DNA from: Neobacillus rhizophilus
Lineage (GTDB): Bacteria > Bacillota > Bacilli > Bacillales > Cytobacillaceae
Reading direction: 5' to 3'
Length of the DNA stretch: 64,000 nt
Assembly (NCBI RefSeq): GCF_018343535.1
Contig: NZ_JAGYPF010000006.1
Coordinates: forward strand, 124,001-188,000
A model generated the notes under the pieces. The model was given only the letters and a program-made list of their open reading frames with translations, searched no databases and was not told the origin of the DNA. Shown here in pieces: positions 25,864-34,329 of the stretch (its first letter is position 1; each line of letters opens with the position of its first letter). The position numbers and the translations under genes are program-made.

Positions 25864-26551
25864 TCAGCTCACCCCCATTTTCCAATAGCTGTCCATCCTG
25901 GATGCTGACCATTCGCCCTGCCTGCTTCGCGATCGCCAAATCGTGTGTAATCAAAATTATGGTATGGCCTAATTCGTTAAGTTCTTTCATTAAGCTAAGA
26001 ATTTCCTTACTTGTCTTGCTGTCAAGGGCACCAGTTGGCTCATCGGCAAGAAGTATGGAAGGATTTCCGGCCAATGCTCTGGCAATTGCAACCCGCTGCT
26101 GCTGACCGCCGGATAGCTGGGTAGGCAGGTGCCCGGCCCGTTCCTTCAAACCAACCTTGCTTAGGCTTTCCATTGCTCTTGCTTTCCGTTCCTTTGCCGG
26201 AACACCTGCATACAACAAGGGCAGTTCCACATTTTCAAGCGCCGTTAATTTGGTCAACAGGTTAAAGTTTTGAAAAATAAAGCCGATTTTTTGATTGCGG
26301 ATTACCGCCAACTGATTATCATTCATCTTGCCAATATCCTTGCCGTCCAACAAGTATTTTCCGGACTGGGGACGGTCAAGACAGCCGACCATGTTCATCA
26401 AGGTTGACTTTCCCGAACCAGACGGGCCAATGATCGCTAGAAATTCCCCTTTTTCAATTTTGATAGATACATTATTTAAGGCGTGAACTGTTTCGCCGCC
26501 AAGCTTATAGGTTTTCATTAGGTTGGTGATTTGAATGATAGGTTGACCCAT
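25841..26551 (-). CDS. MacB-like ABC transporter ATP-binding protein
   Basis: A 236-residue ATPase (LolD/MacB type). Walker A is G42-PSGSGKST-50, the Q-loop is FQNFN, the signature is L146-SGGQ-150 and Walker B is ILLADEP (166-172). The H-loop is in LITHD. It lies second in the adaptor-ATPase-permease operon, with a 58-base gap to the adaptor and an overlap with the permease. Confidence 0.94.
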   Translation of the reverse strand: MGQPIIQITNLMKTYKLGGETVHALNNVSIKIEKGEFLAIIGPSGSGKSTLMNMVGCLDRPQSGKYLLDGKDIGKMNDNQLAVIRNQKIGFIFQNFNLLTKLTALENVELPLLYAGVPAKERKARAMESLSKVGLKERAGHLPTQLSGGQQQRVAIARALAGNPSILLADEPTGALDSKTSKEILSLMKELNELGHTIILITHDLAIAKQAGRMVSIQDGQLLENGGELIGNMAIY

Positions 26552-26609
26552 TACTGACTGCTCCCTTCTGAGGCCGTAAAATTACGGAACGGAACCATTT
26601 GCTTGCTCA

Positions 26610-27572
26610 TTAGTTCCCGCTCCTTTCTCCGCCGGACCGCCATTGTCCACCTCCGTTGCGATTAAATCCGCCCATGCCGCCCATGCCTGCTCCAAATCCG
26701 CCTTGCATCATTCCGCGGGTATTCGTGGTAGACGAGCTGTCTGTCGCTAATTGAGGTAACTGAAGGATATCACCTTCTGAAACACCTTCTGTGATTTCTA
26801 CGTAATCTTCATTTGCTAACCCTGTTTTTACCGTTTTTTGTTCTGATTGACCGTTAGAGTTATTTGAAGCAACGATGACATATTTTTCACCATTTGCTGT
26901 ATGGACCGCATCAAGTGGAACATAGAGGGCATCCTCTTTACTTGCAGTCAGAATACTTGCCTCTGTGCTCATGCCAACCTTCAGGTTATCGATTTGATCA
27001 AAATGGATGGTGACATCGAATGTGGACACACCATTGGATGATGTCCCTTCATTAGCCACCGCCGATACTTTTCCTGTGAAAGTTTGATCAGGCAACGCAT
27101 TTACCTTTATGTTTACCGCTTGTCCTACTTGAATCTTGGTTATATCCAGCTCATCGACCTGTACGACAGTTTGTAAGTCTTTATAGTTCGTTAAGTGGGC
27201 AACAACCTGTCCTTGTGTAACCCGATCACCTGCAGCAACAGAAAAAGAAGTGATCATACCATCTGCAGGTGCCGTGACAGGGTCGCTTCCATCCGTATAG
27301 GTGATTAATTCTTCACCTGCTTTTACTTCCTCACCGGGAGACCACAATACTTCATCGATTATTTTATTGTTTTCGTTTGACTTAATGTCAGTACTTGTCA
27401 CCGGCTGGACCGCACCCGATCCGCTGATTTTCACTTCTAGCTTACCTTTTTGTACGGTCGCAGTCCGGACTTGCGCCGATGCGGTTTGCGTGGCATTTTT
27501 GGAGTTATACCACTGATAACCGACATACCCCACAATAAGCACACTAACTGCAATAAGGATCCATTTTTTCAT
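26610..27572 (-). CDS. membrane fusion/adaptor protein of the MacAB-like exporter
   Basis: A 320-residue RND/MFP-type adaptor. An N-terminal anchor (about 4-20) is followed by a barrel/lipoyl region with GEEVKAGEELITY and PADGMITSFSVAAGDRVTQGQ, and by a beta-barrel (VGQAVNIKVNALPDQTFTGKV). The tail is unusual: about 35 residues rich in G, M and R (GGMGGFNRNGGGQ), a low-complexity style also seen in the PepSY-type protein of this locus. GGAG lies 9 bases before the ATG. It is the first gene of the exporter operon. Confidence 0.9.
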   Translation of the reverse strand: MKKWILIAVSVLIVGYVGYQWYNSKNATQTASAQVRTATVQKGKLEVKISGSGAVQPVTSTDIKSNENNKIIDEVLWSPGEEVKAGEELITYTDGSDPVTAPADGMITSFSVAAGDRVTQGQVVAHLTNYKDLQTVVQVDELDITKIQVGQAVNIKVNALPDQTFTGKVSAVANEGTSSNGVSTFDVTIHFDQIDNLKVGMSTEASILTASKEDALYVPLDAVHTANGEKYVIVASNNSNGQSEQKTVKTGLANEDYVEITEGVSEGDILQLPQLATDSSSTTNTRGMMQGGFGAGMGGMGGFNRNGGGQWRSGGERSGN

Positions 27573-27664
27573 CTTTGCTTACTCCTTTTCATATCCGGTA
27601 GAGCCCAGCCGGAAACATATTTTTGGATAAGCCTATTATCAGGTCCCTTCCTTAACTTTTCCTT

Positions 27665-27704
27665 AAATAAAAAAAGACTTGAGCCGCGCTGGGTACAAGT
27701 CTTT
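27665..27704 (-). terminator. rho-independent terminator
   Basis: AAAGACTTG / CAAGTCTTT arms, followed by a T-rich tail on the minus strand, behind the YhfC-like gene. Confidence 0.88.
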
Positions 27705-27718
27705 CATTTTCTATTATT

Positions 27719-28495
27719 CTATTTAGCGTCGTCTGTAAACATCGTTTTGGATTTTTTGATAAAGATGATTGAGAATACAGCGATAACCGCCAAGTATCCT
27801 TCAATGATCCACAGATTAGTAATCTTGCCGACTTGAGCAAATATGATTGGAAAGTCTACTCCTGCATGGATGAGAACTGCCAAAATTACATATGAAAATT
27901 TCTTTTTTGTAACACCCAATAAAACTAATAAACTAAAAGCCATTTGCATAAAGACTGCTAAGAAACGTTCAAGGATGGCAAAGTAATAAAAGTCTATTCC
28001 TTGACTTAGAATACCCTCTTTAATGGCTGCCACCTGGTCGCTTGGCAGCTGAACCATTGAGCTTTCAAACGTTCCGGCATTGAGCATAAAGGAAAAAACC
28101 AAAGCCTGACCGCAAACCACCAGCATAAGGAGAATTGCCTCAATGCCTCCCCAGCCAATTCCAAACGAAATACCGCCTTTATAGTCATGGAATTTTTTCA
28201 AAAGCCATGTAAATAATATGAATCTACCTAATTCTTCAAAAAGCCCTGCCGCCAAGGCGCCGTATGTTCCCCATGCCAAAGGATGGTCGGCGTAATTTGG
28301 GAAGCTTGTGATTACGACCACATGCAAAATCTTCTCGAGCACTTGGGTGAACACAATAAAACCAACTGCCCCTAAAATTACAGGCTTTGCAGACACCCCA
28401 GTTCTCTTTCTATAAAACAAAATCAATCCAATAAATAATACAAACGAAAAGATAATTGGAACAAACATCGCAATAATCTTTGCCGTACTTACCAT
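27719..28495 (-). CDS. YhfC family membrane protein (putative glutamic-type intramembrane protease)
   Basis: A protein of about 258 residues with roughly seven or eight helices. The motif FEELGRF (E-E-x-x-R), with further conserved His (LIHAGVDFP) in a later helix, matches YhfC/CPBP-like intramembrane metallo- or glutamic proteases. The ATG at 28495 follows GGGGAG by 6 bases. Upstream in-frame codons extend through the promoter and are not coding. Transcription from the strong promoter at 28548-28576 appears to be under a Fur-like operator. The biological substrate is unknown. Confidence 0.8.
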   Translation of the reverse strand: MVSTAKIIAMFVPIIFSFVLFIGLILFYRKRTGVSAKPVILGAVGFIVFTQVLEKILHVVVITSFPNYADHPLAWGTYGALAAGLFEELGRFILFTWLLKKFHDYKGGISFGIGWGGIEAILLMLVVCGQALVFSFMLNAGTFESSMVQLPSDQVAAIKEGILSQGIDFYYFAILERFLAVFMQMAFSLLVLLGVTKKKFSYVILAVLIHAGVDFPIIFAQVGKITNLWIIEGYLAVIAVFSIIFIKKSKTMFTDDAK

Positions 28496-28525
28496 TTCAA
28501 TCTCCCCTTTGAACCCTCTGTTTTT

Positions 28526-28576
28526 ATTATTATCATTCTCGATAATGATAATAATATCTTTTCTAATATCTGTCAA
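28526..28576 (-). promoter_or_regulatory. strong promoter with Fur-like operator
   Basis: On the minus strand: TTGACA (28576-28571), a 17-base spacer and TATTAT (28553-28548). Twelve-bp inverted arms ATTATTATCATT (28526-28537) and AATGATAATAAT (28544-28555) overlap the -10. The plus-strand GATAATGATAAT equals the first two hexamers of the classical Fur box, so iron control is likely. Confidence 0.75.
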
Positions 28577-28743
28577 TTGCTTTTTAAAAAATTTCTTTTA
28601 TCGGGCTCTTCCCTATCAAGCTATGAAAAAATCAGGCAAAAGAATGAAGGTGCGGCATATGATAATAACATTCCTATTAATGGTTTATGAGGCATGCTTT
28701 CGATATAGGACAAAAGATTCAGCTGCCGAGGGGAGGTTTTCTC

Positions 28744-29922
28744 TTGCGAAAAACATGGCTGTTAGGGTTCGGATTTTTCAGCATTAGTATCGGCTGGTCT
28801 TTGTATAACGGCTTTGTCCCGTTCTTTCTGAACGATTATCTGGAAAGCACGGCTTTAATCGGCTTTCTCATGACAATTGATAATTATTTCGCCCTTTTTA
28901 TACAGCCCTATGTAGGCAGCCTCAGTGACCGGACCCAGACACGCTTCGGAAGGCGCATGCCCTACCTGCTTATCGGCATTCCACTCGCAGCCCTCTTTAT
29001 CGCGCTAATTCCTTTCCATCATAACCTTTTCACGTTAATCCTTTTCATGGTTGGTATGAACTTATCAATGGCTATTTTCCGCTCACCCACCATTGCCCTG
29101 ATGCCCGACATTACACCAGAACATCAGCGCACCAAGGCGAACGGGATCATTAATTTCATGGGCGGCCTAGGGGCCATCTTAGCCTTCAGTGTGGGAGCAT
29201 TTTTGTTTAATCTTCATGAATCCTTGCCATTTCTGCTGGTGGGGATGGTTTTAATCGTTACGTTATGGGTTCTGTTAAAAAATATAAAGGAAAACCGCGA
29301 TTCTCTACCGGTAACCATGACGATCGCTTCTAAGATAGATTACAAAGGTGAACTGAACGCACCCACGATTTTTTTACTGGCGGCCATTTTCTTTTGGTTT
29401 ATGGCAATCCAGGGGATGGAAGCGTTGTTTACCTTGTACGGGGTGAAAGAGCTTGGCTTGTCGAGAAGTGATTCTGCCTTCTCGTTAGCGTTCTTTTCAT
29501 TAAGCTTTGTACTGTCCTCCATTCCAAGCGGGTTTTTTGGCGCTAAATATGGGGAGAAACAGGTGATCTTAATTGGAGTCATCGGGTTATTCTTTGTCTT
29601 TCTCTTCTTAAATTGGGTGGACTCCGTGTTTATCTTGAGGTTCTTTCTCGTCGCCGGGGGAATGTTTTGGGCCTGCATCAATATCAATGCTTATCCTTAT
29701 GTGGTTTCAACAGGTAGTGAACACAGAAACGGGACCCGAACCGGCTTATATTATTTGGTTTCCTCCCTCTCTGCCATCGTATCCCCGCCAGTTTTAGGTC
29801 TGCTGATTGACCACTTTGGTTTTAGGATGTTATTCTTTGCAGCTGCGGTAAGTATGCTGTTTGCGTTGGCCTGCATACTTAAAGTTAAAAATCATGAGGC
29901 TGTTTCTGATTCGGTTCATTAA
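28744..29922 (+). CDS. MFS transporter (SLC45/GPH-like)
   Basis: A carrier of about 392 residues and 12 helices. The loop motif GSLSDRTQTRFGRRMPYLLIG between helices 2 and 3 (D-R-x-x-x-R-x-G-R-R) is that of the sugar-type MFS/GPH branch. The TTG at 28744 has an ideal GGGGAGG site 7 bases upstream and gives the usual short N-terminus RKTWLLGFGFF. The ATG at 28687 is in frame but lacks a ribosome binding site. It diverges from the YhfC-like gene. Sugar or drug transport is possible; the substrate cannot be named. Confidence 0.85.
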   Translation: MRKTWLLGFGFFSISIGWSLYNGFVPFFLNDYLESTALIGFLMTIDNYFALFIQPYVGSLSDRTQTRFGRRMPYLLIGIPLAALFIALIPFHHNLFTLILFMVGMNLSMAIFRSPTIALMPDITPEHQRTKANGIINFMGGLGAILAFSVGAFLFNLHESLPFLLVGMVLIVTLWVLLKNIKENRDSLPVTMTIASKIDYKGELNAPTIFLLAAIFFWFMAIQGMEALFTLYGVKELGLSRSDSAFSLAFFSLSFVLSSIPSGFFGAKYGEKQVILIGVIGLFFVFLFLNWVDSVFILRFFLVAGGMFWACININAYPYVVSTGSEHRNGTRTGLYYLVSSLSAIVSPPVLGLLIDHFGFRMLFFAAAVSMLFALACILKVKNHEAVSDSVH

Positions 29923-29970
29923 TGTTTGGCTCTGATAACTGAATGTTGATTTTACTGTGTTTGAAAAATA

Positions 29971-30155
29971 AACGGAAAAATTCCGTTTAAATTGAGAAAT
30001 ACCCTTATTTCCTTAAAAATAAAGGAAGTTTTTCCGTTTATTTGATCCAAATCTTTGAATTTTGCCTTATTTAGAGCAGTTAATCGGAATTTCTTCGCTT
30101 ATATTTGCTTGTTAAGCTTCCTCTTAATACATTAGCCGGAAATTCTCCGCCTATG
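29971..30155. repeat. degenerate tandem array, CGGAAA...TTTCCG family
   Basis: Four units about 50-57 bp apart: AAACGGAAAAATTCCGTTTA (29971), AAGGAAGTTTTTCCGTTTAT (about 30024), TCGGAATTTCTTCGCTTAT (about 30082) and GCCGGAAATTCTCCGCCTAT (about 30133). The first is a near-perfect palindrome and the later ones decay. Function unknown. Confidence 0.75.
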
Positions 30156-30256
30156 AATTCTCGTACCTATACGAAAATCAACAATGAATATTAACAGATC
30201 CAATTTTTATGAAAAGCTTGAACATTTTGTGACAAATGCCAAAATATTATCAACTA

Positions 30257-30273
30257 TTAACACCAGGTGTTAA
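30257..30273. promoter_or_regulatory. perfect 17-bp palindrome TTAACACCAGGTGTTAA
   Basis: Eight-bp arms around a single A, about 85 bases before the nitronate monooxygenase gene. A third half-site GGTGTTAA occurs at 30316-30323, just ahead of the start. This is probably the operator of an unlinked regulator. Confidence 0.7.
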
Positions 30274-30357
30274 ACATCTCACTGCCCTACGGAAACCCTA
30301 TTGTTACAATGAGAAGGTGTTAAGGTCCTTCAAATAATAATGAAATGGGGTTTTTTC

Positions 30358-31311
30358 TTGAATTTCCCACAATTGAAAATAGGTCATATGTTGCCCAAAT
30401 TTCCTATCTTGCAAGGCGGTATGGGAGTAGGAATTTCTTTAAGTAAGCTGGCATCAGCAGTTGCCAACGCAGGAGGCATTGGAATCATCTCAGGTACAGG
30501 GATTACGGTCGAGGATATGAGATTGCATATAAGAAAGGCGAGGGAGAGTATAACGGGCACTGGCTATATTGGTGTTAATGTTCTTTTTGCCATGAATGAC
30601 TTTGCTGAAAAAATGAAAGCAGCCATTGAAGAAAAGGTTGATTTCATCATATCAGGGGCCGGAATTTCAAGGGATATGTATGCCTGGGGCAAAGAAGAAG
30701 GTATTCCCGTCATTTCGATTGTTTCTTCAGCAAGGCTTGCGAAGATGTCTGAACGCCTTGGGGCCTCCGCTGTTGTGGTTGAAGGCTTTGAAGCCGGCGG
30801 GCACCTAGGTACCGACAGGCCTTTATTCGAAATCCTGCCAGAAGTAATAGACGCAGTGAAGATTCCCGTCATTGCAGCTGGCGGTATCTTGACAGGAGAG
30901 GATCTCGCCCGCGCCTTAAAAATGGGGGCATCAGGAGTCCAAATGGGTACTAGGTTCGTAGCCAGCGAAGAGTGTGACGCACCATCATCATTTAAAGAAA
31001 AATATGTTCATGCTCGGCAGGAAGATACGATTTTGCTCAAAACCACAGTTGGCCTCCAGGGACGTATGATTAAAAACCATTTTACCGAACTCATTTCAGA
31101 TGACAAAAAGGTGAAAATAAAGCAGTGCATTGATTGCCTGAAGAATTGTTCTTATCGTTTTTGCACACTGGATTCGTTGATTACATCCATGAATGGGGAT
31201 TGTGAGAACGGCCTTGTTTTTGCTGGTGCAAGGGTCCATGAAATCAAGGAAATCCTGCCGGTCAAAACCATTATTAGTAACATTATGAGAGAATACGAAG
31301 CTTGTGTTTGA
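30358..31311 (+). CDS. nitronate monooxygenase / 2-nitropropane dioxygenase family
   Basis: A flavin (FMN) TIM-barrel enzyme of about 317 residues. Segments are FPILQGGMGVGISLS at the start, the catalytic-region EGFEAGGHLG, the FMN phosphate-binding IPVIAAGGILTGEDLARAL and GASGVQMGTRF. A C-terminal cysteine group, CIDCLKNCSYRFC, is typical of one branch and could bind metal. I prefer the TTG at 30358, with GGGG upstream and the usual N-terminus MNFPQLKIGH; an ATG at 30340 is the alternative. It oxidises alkyl nitronates, or may be a FabK-like reductase. Confidence 0.85.
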   Translation: MNFPQLKIGHMLPKFPILQGGMGVGISLSKLASAVANAGGIGIISGTGITVEDMRLHIRKARESITGTGYIGVNVLFAMNDFAEKMKAAIEEKVDFIISGAGISRDMYAWGKEEGIPVISIVSSARLAKMSERLGASAVVVEGFEAGGHLGTDRPLFEILPEVIDAVKIPVIAAGGILTGEDLARALKMGASGVQMGTRFVASEECDAPSSFKEKYVHARQEDTILLKTTVGLQGRMIKNHFTELISDDKKVKIKQCIDCLKNCSYRFCTLDSLITSMNGDCENGLVFAGARVHEIKEILPVKTIISNIMREYEACV

Positions 31312-31314
31312 GTG

Positions 31315-31371
31315 CATGGGGACGGTTCTTCTGCCTCATTTTAAAAATGAGGCAAGAGAACCGTCCCCATG
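31315..31371. repeat. long hairpin repeat, GGGGACGGTTCTT...AAGAGAACCGTCCCC
   Basis: Two 28-base arms around a single A, with only two mismatches (TC against CT in the middle). It begins directly after the nitronate monooxygenase stop and ends beside the stop of the next, convergent gene. It could terminate transcription in both directions, but lacks a U-run. Same family as 32404-32452 and 14921-14945. Confidence 0.9.
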
Positions 31372-31373
31372 TG

Positions 31374-31829
31374 TCACACCTGAATCACACCCAAAAAAGC
31401 ATTCTTCTTATTTTCTATTTCCTCTAAAACCGTGTCATTTTCACGAAGGGTTTCGCGAATGCGTTGGACTATTGCGAGAGCTTCCTGCCCGCTGATTTGT
31501 TTGGCGACCCGCTCGAGAAGGACCTTTGTGTCGACTGAAAATCTCCTTGCAAAGCTGTGGCATTTGACAATATTATGGCGGAGGAATTCGAAATATTCGG
31601 GTGTGAACGCTCTGCGAATGCAGCCTCTCATCCCCGCGTACCCATACGAAACCTCTGATGCAGCCCGATAAAACAAAATCATCCCATCGGCACGTCTTGA
31701 CTCCGGATGCAGCCGGAGTTCTGTCACATACGACATTAGTCTTTTTACCACAACTGTTCCCCGCTCGGTTGTTTCCCACCATTCCAGCAGCCGCTGTCGT
31801 TCCTCTTCATTCATTTGAGCACCTGGCAT
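31374..31829 (-). CDS. hypothetical helical protein
   Basis: A soluble, mainly helical, basic protein of about 151 residues (MPGAQMNEEERQRLLEWWET). I do not recognise the family. Notable are many Arg residues, SYGYAGMRGCIRRAF and a C-terminal heptad-like region (ETLRENDTVLEEIENKK). The ATG at 31829 lies 6 bases after GGGAGGG, better placed than the ATG two codons upstream. It follows the next hypothetical gene by 27 bases and is probably co-transcribed with it. The pair lies between two long hairpins of one family. Confidence 0.6.
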   Translation of the reverse strand: MPGAQMNEEERQRLLEWWETTERGTVVVKRLMSYVTELRLHPESRRADGMILFYRAASEVSYGYAGMRGCIRRAFTPEYFEFLRHNIVKCHSFARRFSVDTKVLLERVAKQISGQEALAIVQRIRETLRENDTVLEEIENKKNAFLGVIQV

Positions 31830-31856
31830 TCCCATCCCTCCCTATCACTGGTTCTA

Positions 31857-32351
31857 TTAAAGACGTGGAATGGCCTGAACTTTTTGCACACGTTTCAAAA
31901 TCACATTCCATTCAGGACCGAAAAGAGCCTTACCGTACCCAATGGCCTCGTTGATTTTTTTAGCAATCTGCCGGTGTAAATGCTGGCCTTGTTCAATCAA
32001 ATAATAAGTATCCGGTCCCGCCACTTGGGCAACCATCTCAAAATTGGGGCTCAATTGTTTTTCGCTGATCCGAAGCGTATCGAGGTCGAGGACCAGCATT
32101 TCTTTTACTAGAGGAATCGCTTCGCCGCCCCTCAATCTGGCAATCGTCCCCCTGACCGCGTCAAAGCCGTACCCGACATCCGCTACAGACGCATGATACG
32201 GGTTCAGGCCCGGCGCATTCCGCAGCGAGGGAAGCACTCGAAACCCGGTAGTAATCGAGCAAACCACTTCTTTTGCCGCCATCCCCTGTTCCAAGGCAGC
32301 ATCAATCGCATCAAGATAACCACTCCACTCAGTACTGCCAACAACCACCAT
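31857..32351 (-). CDS. hypothetical protein, first of a two-gene unit
   Basis: A soluble protein of about 164 residues of unknown family. Segments are MVVVGSTEWSGYLDAID, GFRVLPSLRNAPGLNPYHAS, RLRGGEAIPLVKEMLVLDLDTLR and a basic C-terminus (VILKRVQKVQ). The ATG at 32351 has AGGGG 5 bases upstream. The frame stays open further up, through the hairpin repeat at 32404-32452, but that part only translates the repeat. Probably an operon with the 31374 gene. Confidence 0.6.
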   Translation of the reverse strand: MVVVGSTEWSGYLDAIDAALEQGMAAKEVVCSITTGFRVLPSLRNAPGLNPYHASVADVGYGFDAVRGTIARLRGGEAIPLVKEMLVLDLDTLRISEKQLSPNFEMVAQVAGPDTYYLIEQGQHLHRQIAKKINEAIGYGKALFGPEWNVILKRVQKVQAIPRL

Positions 32352-32403
32352 ATCACCCCTCACCACAAAATTCCGCTCCTTTAAAGTATTCATAAAACGC
32401 GAA

Positions 32404-32452
32404 GACGGTTCTTTTGTTTCATTTAAGAAAGAAACAAAAGAACCGTCCCCAT
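32404..32452. repeat. long hairpin repeat, GACGGTTCTTTTGTTTC family
   Basis: Perfect 17-bp arms (32404-32420 and 32431-32447) around ATTTAAGAAA, ending CCCCATG. It lies against the stop codon of the TSUP gene. The outer sequence is the same as in 31315-31371, but the inner part differs (TTTTGTTTC instead of CTGCCTC). Confidence 0.88.
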
Positions 32453-32455
32453 GTA

Positions 32456-33190
32456 TCATATAACTTTATCTACGAATATTTGGAAAATCAGTCCGATTGT
32501 CACTACTCGTAAGATGGGTTTCACATATTTTGGTTTTAGTTTTTCGGCAATGCGGACGCCGATTTGCGCTCCGGAAAGGGAACCAAGCAGCAACGCAATC
32601 GTCATCGGCCAAATGACTTTTCCAGTTGAGATATAGGAAATGGCGGCGCCAAAGCAGCTGGAAAAAGTCGCGATCCGCACCAAAGCCACAGCCCGAAGGT
32701 AGGCAATATTCAAATAACCGAACAAATAAAGCATCAACGTTCCTTGTCCCGGGCCAAACAGGCCGTCATACAATCCGATTCCGAACAAGCCTGGCACACT
32801 GACCTTGTTCATCTTTAACGGTTCCGTGCCGGCGAAATTTCCTTTTCCCTTAAAGGAAGCGATAAAAGCGAAAATAAGCAGAATAATGGCGATGATGTAC
32901 ATATTTTTCCCCGATATATGGGATGCGATGAAGCCGCCGGTGACCCCGCCACCGAGGCTGACAGGAATAATCCAGATGGCTTCCTTTAGGGAAATTTCCT
33001 TTTTTCTATAAAGATGGTAAAAGCTCGAAAAAGAACTGACCGTGTTGGATACTTTGTTTGCACCAATAGCCGAGTGGATTGGCAGCCCTAATATCAGCAT
33101 GGCGGGGAGGCTGATGAGTCCGCCCCCGCCTGCAAGCGTCCCAAGCGTTGTGGCACAGATTCCAATCATGTAAAGCAAGATATATTCCAT
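32456..33190 (-). CDS. TSUP/TauE-SafE family membrane carrier
   Basis: A 244-residue protein with about eight helices in two related halves. Each half has the family pattern: G-x-L-x-G-G-G in TTLGTLAGGGGLISLPAM, with IGANKVSNTVSS after it; and FGPGQGTLMLYLF in the second half. The family exports sulfite/sulfonates or moves other small anions. GGGGG lies 9 bases upstream of the ATG. Its stop lies at the edge of the long hairpin, which probably ends transcription. The anion is not known. Confidence 0.85.
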   Translation of the reverse strand: MEYILLYMIGICATTLGTLAGGGGLISLPAMLILGLPIHSAIGANKVSNTVSSFSSFYHLYRKKEISLKEAIWIIPVSLGGGVTGGFIASHISGKNMYIIAIILLIFAFIASFKGKGNFAGTEPLKMNKVSVPGLFGIGLYDGLFGPGQGTLMLYLFGYLNIAYLRAVALVRIATFSSCFGAAISYISTGKVIWPMTIALLLGSLSGAQIGVRIAEKLKPKYVKPILRVVTIGLIFQIFVDKVI

Positions 33191-33367
33191 CCTTTACACC
33201 CCCTTGTTACTTCACTACCAGTATATTCCTATCCCCTCGATAAATAAATTTCGCAGTTATTATGAAAAAGGATAAGAATTACTTATGGATTTTGCTATCT
33301 GGTAACCCCGCTTGACTCGACCGCATATAGTGTCTTAGTTTAATGCCCATGTTAGGGAGGTACTTTC

Positions 33368-34273
33368 ATGAGAAATTATCCGATATATCCTTACTACAGC
33401 AAGGAATCGAAATGCGAGGAGCAGCCGATTTCCTTTCCTCCGCAGCACCAGGACCAGCAGCCGGGACTTGAATACTTAATGAATCCGAGGCCGATTTCAG
33501 AAAATCGGGATTACAATGGAAGCGGTAAATTGGCGGGCAGAGTGGCTATTATAACTGGCGGGGACAGCGGGATTGGCCGAGCAGTCGCATATGCTTTTGC
33601 CAAGGAAGGTGCAGATATTGTCATCGTTTATCTTTATGAAGAACGGGATGCTGAGGAAACGAAAGCCAGAGTGGAAGAGATTGGAAAGCGTTGTTTGGCC
33701 ATTCCGGCCGATCTCCGTTATAAAGAAAATTGTCTGGAGGTTGTGAAAAAAACGATTAAGACGTTCGGAAAACTGGATATTTTAGTTAACAACTGTGCGG
33801 TACAGTATCCTCAAGAGCAGTTGACGGATATTTCTGAGCAGCAGCTGATTCATACCTTTGCAACGAATATCTTTTCGTATTTTTTTATGACCCAGGCAGC
33901 ATTGCCACATTTAAAAGATGGCAGCTCGGTTATCAATACCGCCTCTATCACAGCTTATCGCGGCGAAAAAACACTGATTGATTATTCCGCCACAAAAGGG
34001 GCCATCGTGTCCTTTACGAGGCCATTCTCGCAATCTATCGTTGACCAGGGGATCCGTGTCAATGCCGTGGCACCGGGTCCGATTTGGACACCGCTCATTC
34101 CTTCGTCATTCTCGGCAGAACGGGTTTCGACGTTCGGAACCGACACCCCAATGAAACGTGCCGGCCAGCCTTTCGAACTCGCACCTGCCTATGTCTATCT
34201 TGCGAGCGATGACTCGCGATACGTCACTGGGCAAACCTTACATGTTAATGGCGGGGACTTCATTTCCTCATAA
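33368..34273 (+). CDS. short-chain dehydrogenase/reductase, stress type (YhdF/GSP39-like)
   Basis: A 301-residue SDR with the long N-terminal extension (about 50 residues, PPQHQDQQPGLEYLMNPRP) of the YhdF/GSP39/YhxD group of Bacillus general stress proteins. The NAD(P) motif is T63-GGDSGIG-70. The active site is S193, Y206-x-x-x-K210. N141-N-C-A replaces the usual NNAG, so the stretch has a Cys. GGAGG lies 8 bases before the ATG. No sigma-B promoter could be made out. The substrate is unknown. Confidence 0.9.
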   Translation: MRNYPIYPYYSKESKCEEQPISFPPQHQDQQPGLEYLMNPRPISENRDYNGSGKLAGRVAIITGGDSGIGRAVAYAFAKEGADIVIVYLYEERDAEETKARVEEIGKRCLAIPADLRYKENCLEVVKKTIKTFGKLDILVNNCAVQYPQEQLTDISEQQLIHTFATNIFSYFFMTQAALPHLKDGSSVINTASITAYRGEKTLIDYSATKGAIVSFTRPFSQSIVDQGIRVNAVAPGPIWTPLIPSSFSAERVSTFGTDTPMKRAGQPFELAPAYVYLASDDSRYVTGQTLHVNGGDFISS

Positions 34274-34329
34274 GAAATGGCCGAGGTCATTAACAACGTA
34301 TGAAGTTTTGCGCTTTGAACCTTTGCCGG

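Noticed and set aside
32352..32459. N-terminal extension of the hypothetical gene ending at 31857
   Set aside because: The extra codons translate the hairpin repeat and have no ribosome binding site; AGGGG lies directly before the ATG at 32351.
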